The notes under the pieces were generated by a model. The model was not told the origin of the DNA. It did not search any database and saw only the letters and a list, made by a program, of their open reading frames with translations. Shown here one piece after another: positions 25,301-34,000 of a DNA stretch of 64,000 bases; position 1 is the first letter of the stretch; every line of letters begins with the position of its first letter. The position numbers and the translations under genes were made by a program. Source of the stretch: Antitrichia curtipendula (Eukaryota; Streptophyta; Bryopsida; Hypnales; Leucodontaceae); the NCBI GenBank assembly GCA_951230915.1, contig OX579641.1, forward strand, positions 24,406,254-24,470,253, written 5' to 3'.

Positions 25301-26186
25301 CCCAACAACAGAGGGGACGACCATCGAGTCTCCAATTGTAATCTTGGAAGATGCAGAGAGTCGGACCACGCAGCTTACAACGACGGTCTCCTCTGCAGCC
25401 AGTATGGACACCACAGTTGGCCAACATCTTGGGTCGGGAGAGCAACATCCTTTAATAGATCCTAACCTCGAGGACAGTCCTCCATCGGTACACCTTCCGT
25501 CTTCACCAACAGAATACTGGTTGGCTAGTCCGGAGAAGGTAACTACTCTCGTCACTCCAAAACCACTCCGTCCTAAAGGGTCTATAGCTAAATCTCAATG
25601 TCGGTTTTGTGTGGCACCATATGAGATTGCAGAATGTCCATCTAGCCAACGTGTGTCTCTTCCTACTGATTGCCATCAATCCAAAGATTGGGATGTTTCA
25701 CTAACCCTGACTCTAGGTCAACCGTCAGTCAAAACCGCAGACCACAAAGGTAAACAAGTGGTTCCTAAACTTCCGGACCAGAACTCACGGAAGCCGGTCC
25801 CCATCAATCCTACTGACTCTGATTCAGATGGACCTATAGCCATCCGAGATTTTCCGGTTGGCTGCCAACCCCCTGCAGGTTGGATTCCGGGCATCCACGG
25901 CAACTGGGGCAAAGAAACCGATCCGGATAGCGAACATGAAGCCGTATTGCTACTGACAGCTATGCATGAAGCCGCTACCTCGGGATACACCGAAATCCCA
26001 TATGGGATCCACAATGCTCCAGTCCAACTGCAGCTAGCGCTTCAGCAAACCGAAGCAAACTATCCAGTGGAGATTCAACCGCAGTTGTCCCACAAGTTCA
26101 GAATTCGACCTCCACCCATTGGGAACCTGCACATATCTGCTTCTACAGCATTTGTCACCCTATTTCAATGGTATTTGGGCGCGTAG
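22386..26186 (+). CDS. Gag-protease polyprotein of the LTR retrotransposon
   Basis: An intact 1266-codon frame. Residues 1-110 are a low-complexity Ser/Pro/Glu-rich leader. Residues about 119-290 form a retrotransposon Gag domain (LPKFSGARDDD, then YSWYRSHAAG, then IRRFQMVCTRYVG). Three zinc-knuckle-like clusters follow near 385 (CNHCGQPNHTPPFC), 438 (CFTCKRPHGPGQC) and 459 (CERCGDHHPTVRC). A retropepsin-like aspartic protease lies at about 765-870, with VDDGSGVN as the catalytic loop (usually DTGA or DSGA) and LLLGREFL as the second signature. The last 380 residues are Pro/Ser/Thr-rich with no reverse transcriptase. Gag packages the RNA and the protease cuts the polyprotein. Polymerase functions must come from another element. 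The intact frame, beside a broken pre-gag ORF, suggests selection on Gag or recent arrival. Confidence 0.9.
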   Translation: MPPKSTNTPGSTRSLRSQVNQGTSSRPASASPHLEERASPPAPAGERDSSPETFETVDASENSSAHSEEMEGRGHPAPAGPPEDLPQEELMVDIDPMMLPRGLPILVPQGLREISVPHHLPKFSGARDDDPAAHIEKFDEILSSHLVTDPGYYLIWFPNTLTGTAYSWYRSHAAGTFVNWRQLLAAFLRNFQPETGQQQALSALTNTRKGPTEDLTTYIRRFQMVCTRYVGRLLNDNTIRHYFIQGIDSPITIRDILSRRPVTLGDAIQAALEVEIIDKENDRMVRRIDDPIPAFIPVHQQGNTSMTYRSSPPKMDVIPLSSHDPMLLLTAPVDQLRTEMRQVSSDMTRAVRELTEQMACLVKGQNPQAPPRFHESGSHSTGVWCNHCGQPNHTPPFCPLLKDNPPQQRPRGQGQPYQHPNAQRQVRNTNSFEKPLPPRCFTCKRPHGPGQCWVENNVICERCGDHHPTVRCTVTDKVIPLEFPKADYARQAQDNQRGVRINESREAAGPPNMYYDHSNNRQTQNPPAAVQTAQGVIHLPPAQTTQDARFVGQDVPETSRANDFQNSLFVGVEVSNIETIQKSLPALVVTRGGAKTGLPPVTELEEIPSPVSSSHSSMHLHSSQDSPQFSDLQSTLKETAKEVRFDEHLSTRTELDENEFQFIERGTPFHPSNPRLRTKGRKSKNPSTPYDLWDDLSRSKANISFGQVINVDPSIRKQFKEGATIPRVPKLISQVNKVEPLPDLEGFDSDIERPEPLIKKTKLDLRRSKETFEPIEIDVEILDKIIPRALVDDGSGVNIMPAFTMQKLGLDITHPSYVTLKCADQRSVKTIGRIRDLRIQTGGIDYVLTFEILQLEDESNGAYPLLLGREFLRQSGGIVNWSEKRPTFTYGPGNARTMVAIASKGPLIEGDQELGMPSLPTTRIESSIDLGTIKCIGPGLYDYIDDGTFRQWLQEHPCSSEDAFVITSISSTPTTEGTTIESPIVILEDAESRTTQLTTTVSSAASMDTTVGQHLGSGEQHPLIDPNLEDSPPSVHLPSSPTEYWLASPEKVTTLVTPKPLRPKGSIAKSQCRFCVAPYEIAECPSSQRVSLPTDCHQSKDWDVSLTLTLGQPSVKTADHKGKQVVPKLPDQNSRKPVPINPTDSDSDGPIAIRDFPVGCQPPAGWIPGIHGNWGKETDPDSEHEAVLLLTAMHEAATSGYTEIPYGIHNAPVQLQLALQQTEANYPVEIQPQLSHKFRIRPPPIGNLHISASTAFVTLFQWYLGA

Positions 26187-27540
26187 TTCCTAGATTCGAA
26201 TTGGGTTAGTATTCCTTTTTCAAAACCTTTGAAACATTTTGGTTGGTTGTCAATTCTAATGTTGATCTTGTTAAACCTACTTATGGGTGTAACACTTTAG
26301 CATTAGAAAATACGTAAAAGCCAAAGATAGGCCTCCAAACCAAAAACATGCAGTTATCATTTTGTTAACATTCTAATATATGAATTGTTAAAAAGGGTAA
26401 CTCGTAAAAAATCCACAAAAATTCCCTAAAAATCAAAAACTCTTAAAAAACAAACTAAACATCTATGATTTCCACTAACAACCTAGTCTATCAAAGACAT
26501 GGTTGTATATTCTAACTTTATATATTTTGTTGAAACCAATTCGATAGGTTATAACATCTTTCTAATGTTAGAAGACTACGTAAAAGTCAAATATAGACCT
26601 CCAAACAAAAACATGTAGCCATCCCTAGTTAGAAGGATAGCTCAGAAAAAAATTGACGAAAAACATCCTAAAGAACATCCGAATCTTTAGAATCACCAAA
26701 AACATTCAAAACTTTCACCAAAACCTTTAAAAATTACCATGATCTACTTCAAAGTTACTGCGCTACTTGGTTGTTATTTTCTTAAAGTTAGAAGTAACGT
26801 AAAACTGGCCGGCAAGGCTTCCAACACGGTTACTAAGGTACTTTCTTTCTGGTTGTTAATTGGAGATTGTCTACAAAAGACAGGTTCATTTAATGTAAAA
26901 TGAAAGGCCACCGGTCAGCCAGGCTTTAGATTAGGACGTTACTGTTACGTGACAATTAAGAATTTTTGGTTGTTAGTCACTTTAAGAGGAAGGGCTACGT
27001 AAAACTGGCTGACAAGGCCGCCAAAGAATCTTGATTTGTCCCACTTTCCACCTTTTGATCCCATTGGGATCCTAAAATGAGTCACACCAGAGCCACTTGG
27101 TTGTTAGTTCTTAGGTTTTCTCGTAGTATCAAGACTTACGAAGAAAATTTACATCTAACGTAAAAAGAAAGGCTTAACCGCCAGCCAACACTTTGTATAG
27201 ATTTGTTTTTGCTAATCTTCTTAGGATGTCAGAAAGGGACTTTTAGGAAAATCACCTAGGTACCCCCACTGTCAGAAGATAGCGTCACAAGGAAGCAAAT
27301 CCAGCTTCCTAGGTTTCTTTAATAGAACCGCTAGACCGGGCGTAATATATGCCAAAGTGCTGAAAGGACGGCTAGACGGGAAACTTTCTTGGGCTTACTC
27401 TAAAAAGTACTAACTGATACAATCTTGGATCTTCTTCACCATGAGTTGCCAGATGTACGGTTAGATACTAATGTGGGCCTGGGATCTCTAAGTCGCGACC
27501 CTAGTATAAAAGCAAAGGAAAAACCTTGCTTTGTATACTA
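26187..27540. repeat. Diverged internal repeats downstream of gag-protease
   Basis: No coding frame is visible here. Related words recur at roughly 200-280 bp intervals: TTGGTTGTTAG-type stretches followed by 'acgtaaaa' and then 'ggcctccaaac' or 'ggcaaggc'. Examples lie near 26240-26345, 26490-26610, 26760-26840, 26860-26930, 26965-27030 and 27100-27190. The array occupies the place where polymerase genes would be expected in an autonomous element. A TATAAAA at 27504-27510 precedes the next small ORF. Confidence 0.5.
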
Positions 27541-27575
27541 GAGGTTGTGTTGTTGCAGGTATAGTAGATTAGCAT

Positions 27576-27791
27576 ATGGATCGCAGGGCGTATCGACCAC
27601 CGTTGGTCTTACCATCAGGCGTCTTCAACATTCGCATACATTGCGTTGAGAAGCGTAGCTTCACCCAGTATCTCTTCACTCACTTTGGATTACAGTTTCT
27701 ACGTCAAGTTATGCAAAGTCCTTGGCCTGTGCCGATACCAGTGGTCACCTACGGTGACACTTGGGAGTGTGTCATTTACATCTTGATCTGA
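27576..27791 (+). CDS. Small ORF in the retrotransposon 3' part, unknown
   Basis: A 71-codon frame beginning MDRRAYRPPLVLP. It lies 65 bp after a TATAAAA and just after an acceptor-like TTGTTGCAG, so it could start a separate transcript or be a spliced exon. No domain is recognised, and it may be chance. Confidence 0.25.
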   Translation: MDRRAYRPPLVLPSGVFNIRIHCVEKRSFTQYLFTHFGLQFLRQVMQSPWPVPIPVVTYGDTWECVIYILI

Positions 27792-27935
27792 GCATTCTCC
27801 ATCTCTTTCTATCTTTCTCTTAGTCCAAACTCGCTCCGTCGAGGGAGGAAGGCCGGTTTGAAATCTTTTTTGGCTATAGGTCCAAGCCAACTCCATTTGG
27901 GGCGGACATTAGGGGATTAGTACAGCATAGCAATC

Positions 27936-28442
27936 ATGCCGGGTCACGCAACCAATGCCCCAGGTCCATCATCTTCGTCAACAGTGGTTACAGATCCGAG
28001 ACCGACGGAGGAGCCACCTACCGATCCAGTGGAGGAACCAACTTCAGAGCCGATGGAGGAGCTATCACCGCAGCAGCCGTTAACACAGCCAACCGATGAA
28101 CCAGAACCAGCAACCGACCTCTGGGTCGAAGATTTGGCAGAAATGCCAGATATCTTGATCAGTTTGTCCCAGGTCATGAACTCACGACGGCGACCACGTG
28201 AGGAGATGGAGCAGCCGGGGCAACCACATCCGCTGCGGCGACATCCCCCCGCACCCGAACCGTCGGGACCTTGGCCTCCGACAGGCAGATCCCTCATGAT
28301 CTACCTGCAGAACCAGTTGGATGCAGAAACTGGCAGGCAGACCATGTTTGAAGGCCAGTTCTACAACCTGGATGATTTCGTCACCATTCGCAGGCGATCT
28401 TTTGATAATCGGCACGAGTTCACAGCGTTGGGACCCTTATAG
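27936..28442 (+). CDS. Pro/Glu-rich ORF of the retrotransposon, unknown
   Basis: A 168-codon frame begins MPGHATNAPGPSSSS. Its first half is Pro, Glu and Thr rich. Its second half (LQNQLDAETGRQ, FYNLDDFVTIRRR) looks like a folded segment. It stops at TAG, after which the same frame stays open for 27 codons (ALPPEQRALYTLEVMNQI) to the next stop. The TAG is therefore plausibly a mutated CAG. The codon use is GC-rich like gag. No function can be assigned. Confidence 0.4.
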   Translation: MPGHATNAPGPSSSSTVVTDPRPTEEPPTDPVEEPTSEPMEELSPQQPLTQPTDEPEPATDLWVEDLAEMPDILISLSQVMNSRRRPREEMEQPGQPHPLRRHPPAPEPSGPWPPTGRSLMIYLQNQLDAETGRQTMFEGQFYNLDDFVTIRRRSFDNRHEFTALGPL

Positions 28443-28546
28443 GCTCTACCGCCAGAACAACGTGCCTTATACACGTTGGAGGTGATGAATCAAATCCTCA
28501 CATTCTTTGGAATGTTGTAGGGCTTGACCTTTCGTGTACATCTTGA

Positions 28547-28727
28547 AAAAAAAAAAAAAAAAAAAAAAAAATCACGCTCTGCAGGGGTACTTATAGCTCC
28601 TGACCGGTACAACGGACGTCTCCGGCCGTCGGGACTCGGTGGCGTTGGTCACTGTATTATTTTCCCGTCGACAACGGTTCGAACCCGGACCGGTTCACGC
28701 TATCCCCTGAGCTAGTGAAAAGGCAAG
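28547..28727 (-). mobile_element. Candidate tRNA-derived SINE with oligo-T end
   Basis: On the minus strand, TAGCTCAGGGGATAGC resembles the polymerase III box A/D-arm, and GGGTTCGAACC resembles box B/T-loop, about 28 nt further on. About 150 bp later the strand ends in a run of about 24 T (A24 on the plus strand, 28547-28570). The length of about 180 bp and the T-tail recall Au-type plant SINEs. No clear target duplication is visible, and the A-B spacing is short. Confidence 0.4.
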
Positions 28728-29050
28728 AAAGTCACCGACAACCGCGGCTGGAGACACCTTTTAAAGGGAGCTCCTGAGCATTGAGGTCTTGGACCCTTTC
28801 CCTTTTGTTTTTCTTTGTTTTTGTTTTTGTTTTTCTTCTTTCTTTTAGTCCAAGCTCACTCCGTTGAGGGAGGAAGGCGGTTTTGAAATATTTTTGGCTA
28901 TAGGTCCAAATTTGTTCTATCAAAGGCGGACAGGGGGTTTTCTTCTCTTTTCTATCTTCCCCTTAGTTCCAAACTCACTCCGTTGAGGGCGGAAGGTTGG
29001 ATTTTTATCATTTATTCTCTATAGATCCAAGTCAACTCCGATTGAGGCGG

Positions 29051-29519
29051 ATGGGAAAAAACAAGAAAATTAAAAACTAGAAAATAGAAAATGAACAAAA
29101 TTTTTTCACTCTTCTCTGATGCCAGATCCCTTAGATCTACATCAATCATTTTCCAGTCATTGAGTCGGTGTCTTCTCTCTTTGTCTTCTCTCTTTGTCAC
29201 TTTTTAAGTCCATCGCAGTATGTCAAAACCAGTCTTCTGTACGTCCCTAGGTCTTTTCGACTTTCTCACAGCTAGTGGTCAGTCGCACATCTTGATACCT
29301 AAGGCACTTGATGGTGGATCTTAGAATATTTTCCGGGTCTTAAGAGGGTGTAAAACAAAGGGCAGTCCTCCAAGAGATTCGTGTATTAGAAGTTCACCCC
29401 AGTATGATCGCCACCGTAGTCAAAAATCTGTATATATTGACCGTTTGCCCTTGGATAGATGTAGCAAGAGAGTCTGGGTCCCTATGATTTTGCAAATCAT
29501 ACCGCAGATGGCCGCCATA
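29051..29519. other. Retrotransposon 3' untranslated part before the 3' LTR
   Basis: No convincing ORF. The last bases before the LTR (GGCCGCCATAT) are not purine-rich, so the polypurine tract, normally next to the 3' LTR, is not obvious. A partial purine run GCAAGAGAG lies about 55 bp upstream. Confidence 0.5.
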
Positions 29520-32500
29520 TGTGAGCCCCCGATTCGTCACTCGGGACTCACGCTTTTCTTTTTGTTAATTATTATGATTTTGAGTGTAGTTTAAACGTAA
29601 AAAGACCTAAAAAGAGTGTAAGACCAAAATAGGTGTGGCACATATCCATATAGCATTTGGTCACTTATATCTATAATCCCCTCAGACTAAACCCAATTCC
29701 CATTGTAAATAGACTAAAATCGGGATTCCGAGTGATTAAAACGGGTTTTTGGTAAATAGGGCTTAAAATGCCAAACCGAGGGCTAGGTAACCTCTGAGGG
29801 CTAGATTTGGTCCGAGGGAACACCGTTGAGGTCAGATAATCCATTTCCGACGATAGGTTTCACTTTCCCCATTTTACCGACGAAATAGCAGAAACCCCGA
29901 ATTGTTAGCCTGCAGGAGTTACAACCTCACGACCGACGCCTGGGAGGAATCGGAGGATGCCGCATGTCATTTTGGGGTGGAAATCGCATTTGGAGATCAA
30001 CGGCGAAATCGGTTTGCCAAGATTCCCCCCGACAAAGAAGATTCCCTGGTGGCCGGATTTTGAAGGAGAAGTCAAGATTTGGTTCTCCTCCGACCCTTGT
30101 GCAAAGTAAGAATGTTAGCTTGCACATCCTTTGTGGAATTCCATGAGAGGTTCCATAAAAAGTTTCGGAATTTTCTAACTTGCAGAAAATGTCTTTCCGA
30201 ACGGTCAACCGCCAAAACCTACGATGGGAAATTCTTGGAAATTACCCAGGTTGCAGTAAAATCTCACTAAAAATTAGAATAGCATCTTTTATGTTAATAA
30301 GATGCCCCAACAAGTTTCAAGACATTCCGATAGTCAGAAGTACCCGAACCGGCAAGATTCCCCGGAAATTGACAAATTTAAAGAATGCGGGAAAGTTGAC
30401 CGGCGTCCCGGGAGCATACGGAATCGGAATGAGGTCAAAATTGGGTCTTTTCTTACTCCCTTATACCTTTTAGAGAACTTAGGCTAGTTACTTTTCTCAG
30501 AAAGGTCAAACTCCAAAAACTGGGTTTTTACCTTAATTTGGTGTTTAGTTAGCGCTAAGTTTTGTTGAGTTTTTAGCGTCAAAATAGGGGGTGGGGGGAC
30601 CCTTGGACTAAAAATGGCCTTCTGAAGCCAATGGCGCAATCCGTTTGTGATTTGGAGTAAACCTCCAAAAGTTAGAGTTTTAATCCAGCGTAGAAAGTGA
30701 AAATCTAGAAGATTAGGATGAAAATCTTAATTGATAAGATTACCGTGTAGGAAAAGAGAGGGGGGTGAGGGCCTTGGAAAACTATATAAGGGCTCTCATT
30801 TTCCTCTCATTTCACCCCTTTAGGTTCATTTTGAACCTCTTTTCAAGTTTTGGGTCCATTTAGTTGGATTTTGGCCATTTTAGGCCACGTTGCCAAATTC
30901 TTGTGTTTTTGGAGCATTTTTAGCTCCATTGTCACTCTTTCTCAAGCTCTCTTTGAAGGACATTGGGGTCCCTTCAAAGATTGCCTTGGTTTTCTTGTGC
31001 TTTTGTACTACTTGTGTTTTGTTGAATTTTTTTGAAGTCCTTGTACTAATCCTAGGGAAACCTCTTTATGCCCGGCTTGCCGCTTGGAGGAACCTCTAGT
31101 GCTTTATTTCTAAGTTTCTTTGGTGGATTTGAGCATTACTAACTTGTGTTTAGAAGTCTTGAAGTACTAACCTCCACTAACCCATGTAGTAGGAGTATCC
31201 TTGTCAACTAACCCTTGTTGCCTTTGTCCCCGTACTCCTTTTACACGGCGAAGCTTTGACTTCAAGGGTTGTGAGTTTATAGAATTTAGATGTGTTTTTC
31301 CAAGCACGGCGGAGCTTTGAACCCCCTTTTGTTTTAAATTATGTCAATTGTGAGAGGACGGCAAAGCTTTGATTGTAGATGTTTAGGAATCACTAAAATT
31401 TTTAGAGAAACCAAAACTACGGCGAAGCTTTGACTTTAGATGTTTAGGAATCACTAGTATTCTTAGAGAAAACCGAAACCACGGCGAAGCTTTGAACCCC
31501 CTTGTGTTTTAATTTGTGTCAATTGTGAGAGGACGGCGAAGCTTTGACTTTAGATGGTTAGGAATCACTAGTATTTGTAGAAAAACCAAAACTACGGCGA
31601 AGCTTTGACTTTAGATAGTCTAGACTTTAACACTGTAAAGGGAAAAAATGAAGATGGGAAACGCTTGAAAACGTTCCAACCATCTAGAGTTGGCCAAGGG
31701 CCAAGTAGCAATTTCCTTTATCCATAATTTTCCATTCCAAGCTAGTTAGCCTTAAACAAAAATTTAGATCACCAGTCCAGGCACCAAAATTCAATTGGGA
31801 CCAGCAGTCACCGAGGCACCCAGTCCAGGCATCGAAATTCAGTTGGGACCAGCAATCACCGAGGCACCCAGTCCAGGCACCAAAAATTCAATTGGGACAG
31901 TAGTCACCGAAACCCAGTCCAGGCACCGAAATTCATTTGGGCCGGAGCAGCACCCAGACTGGCCCAGTCCCGCAGGCTAACACGTGTCCCGGGGTGACGT
32001 GGCGGAAGAGGGGTCCCGACCTCCCGCAGGCCGACACGTGGCGAGGGTAACGGGGGCTGCCTCCTCCGACTGCTCCCGACCTGCCTGGCTCCGAATTCCA
32101 ACTACTGGCCTGTCCAGGCCCCAAACTGGTTTCAAAAAAAAAATTGGATTATTGTTTTGTCCTAAAAAAAAAATTGAGATAGTAGTTGGCCTTTCAACAA
32201 ATTTTGAAGTTGGATGTGGGAAGGGAAAAATTAGATAAGAGCTTACAAGAGGTTGGAGAGGTGAAGAGGTAGAATAGGAAAAAAGTTGGGATGTCTTAGA
32301 GGTAGCGTTTCCACTACCAAAAAGAGTCCAAAAAAAAAACATCATAAAAGAAGAAAATCACTTAGAGCTCTCATAGGACTCTTCAAGCTCTTGGAAAACC
32401 ACAATTGTAAGTAATTTGAGAATGGGGAAGGTAGGAGGATGAAGGGAGATTAGGATTAGGGAGAATTGCTAAGAAATCTTGAAGAGTCAATTTGGACCAT

Positions 32501-33995
32501 TAGTTTTTGGATAAAATAATAATTGACTTAGAAGAAGATAGGAGTCAATTATTATTTAGGAGTCAAGAGTCAATTATTTATTCCAACTAGTCAACCTTTG
32601 GGATAACTAAATAATTGAGTAAGAATAGTGTAGAAAGAAAAGGAAGAAGGAGAGTTAGAAAGAAAAGGAAAGAATAGGAAAATTTGTATTAGAACCCAAA
32701 CTTTAAGCGGTGAGCAAAAATACAAAAGCACTCTCAACCATGGTGGACCAAGAATATTTGGATGAGCTCATCTACAACACGGCGGATGAAGCTCAACTTG
32801 AGGTAACTTACTAACTTTTACCTTTCTTTTGGAATTGTTTAGATTAGCAACTAAATACTTAGCCGGAACTTCAAGGTCGATTCAGAGAGTCTAAATTAGG
32901 ATTTTTCCCAAGTTTATCTGTCAAAGTTGGTAGATTATGATTAGAGCTCTCCGAAAACACCTTAAACTTAGAATTTCGATCTAAAACGAAGGAGTTAGCT
33001 TTGGATGAAGTTTAGAGTAAAAATCGGATGAAAAAGATTTAGAAGTGTCCAAGTGAAAGTTAATTAGAAAATTAGCAAGTAGAAGTAATCTGAATCATAG
33101 GAGTGGAATTAAAAGTAAAATTCAAAAGTAGGATTAGTAGTAATCAACGGATGAAGTTTGAGGAACCGATTAGCGGTCAAACTTCATCCATCAATAACTT
33201 TTGCTAGGATAAGTTTAAAATCAAGTTAGAGACCATTTTGGAAAGCTTGAATTAGCCTCTTTGAGGAACAAATTTCAAAGTACTAAAAATAGCAACTGAC
33301 CAGAATCCATTCCAAGCTTCAAAGAGCAAGGGGGGATAGAATTAGGGTGTCCAAACGTGATTAAGGAAGAAAGTTAGCATTAGAATGTTAGAGTGACAAC
33401 TTCAAGTGTTCCAATCGTAGTTCAAGCTTTGAGAAATACCAAGTTACCTAGAAGAAATAGAAGGATGAAATTTGGACCAGGAAACGGATGAAGTCAACTT
33501 AGATTAGTCCAATTAAGACTAAACTTAGAATTTAGTTAGAGTTTCACTATATCAAACTAGGGTTTAAATTTAACGATTAATTGAAATAGGGAACAAGTCC
33601 AAAGTCATGGATGAAGTTTAATTTGCCCCGGAAAGGCTAAAACTTCATCCGTTGATATCTTTTGCTAGGAGAAGGGGATAGGGATGAATTTTATGTTTTT
33701 AGAAATGGCATGAGATTCTCTACAACTTAGGATTGCTAAATTTAGACTGTAGCTAGTTTCGTTCAAAAATCACCGTGGCCTCTTTGATTGAAGTAGTTTT
33801 GGTAGAAATTGTAATTGTTGCATTCTTTTTGAGTTTGATTGCAATTGTTGGTATTTAGGGACTTAGAAAAAAGATCCATTGCTTGGAAGGCACAATGGAC
33901 CGACGTTAGGACACCCATAGGTTAGAATTTCTCGAAATACTAAGAACCTGGTTGTGTTTACTTATTTACCAAGGGTGGGTAAATAAGCGCTCACA
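29520..33995 (+). repeat. 3' long terminal repeat
   Basis: Its 4476 bp are a nearly identical direct copy of 16541-21016 at constant offset 12,979, again TGTGAGC to GCTCACA, with no indels. About four transitions separate the two copies. It is followed by CCTCC. Its last bases supply a stop codon (33962-33964) in the truncated transposase frame. Confidence 0.95.
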
Positions 33996-34000
33996 CCTCC
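33996..34000. repeat. Right target-site duplication of the LTR retrotransposon (CCTCC)
   Basis: Matches 16536-16540. It lies within the transposase codons for Trp-Gly-Gly. Confidence 0.95.

Larger units (their letters stand above)
27819..29050 (+). repeat. Three diverged copies of an about 85-bp unit
   Basis: Copies start near 27819, 28846 and 28962. Each reads 'cttagtccaaactcactccg' (with changes), then 'gagggaggaagg', 'ggctataggtccaa' and 'ggcggac'. The two last copies are adjacent, and the first lies about 1 kb upstream, before the Pro/Glu-rich ORF. Confidence 0.7.
16541..33995 (+). mobile_element. Young non-autonomous LTR retrotransposon (gag-protease only)
   Basis: The element is 17,455 bp long. 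It has two direct LTRs of 4476 bp (offset 12,979), each starting TGTGAGC and ending GCTCACA, and a 5-bp target duplication. The internal part (21017-29519) holds a primer-binding site, an extra ORF before gag, a gag-protease ORF and smaller ORFs. I find no reverse transcriptase, RNase H or integrase. The very long LTRs and the pre-gag ORF recall the Tat/Ogre-type Ty3 elements, but without polymerase genes this is only an analogy. It inserted into the MULE transposase gene in the opposite orientation and must have used enzymes supplied by another element. I see no clear polypurine tract directly before the 3' LTR. Confidence 0.95.
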
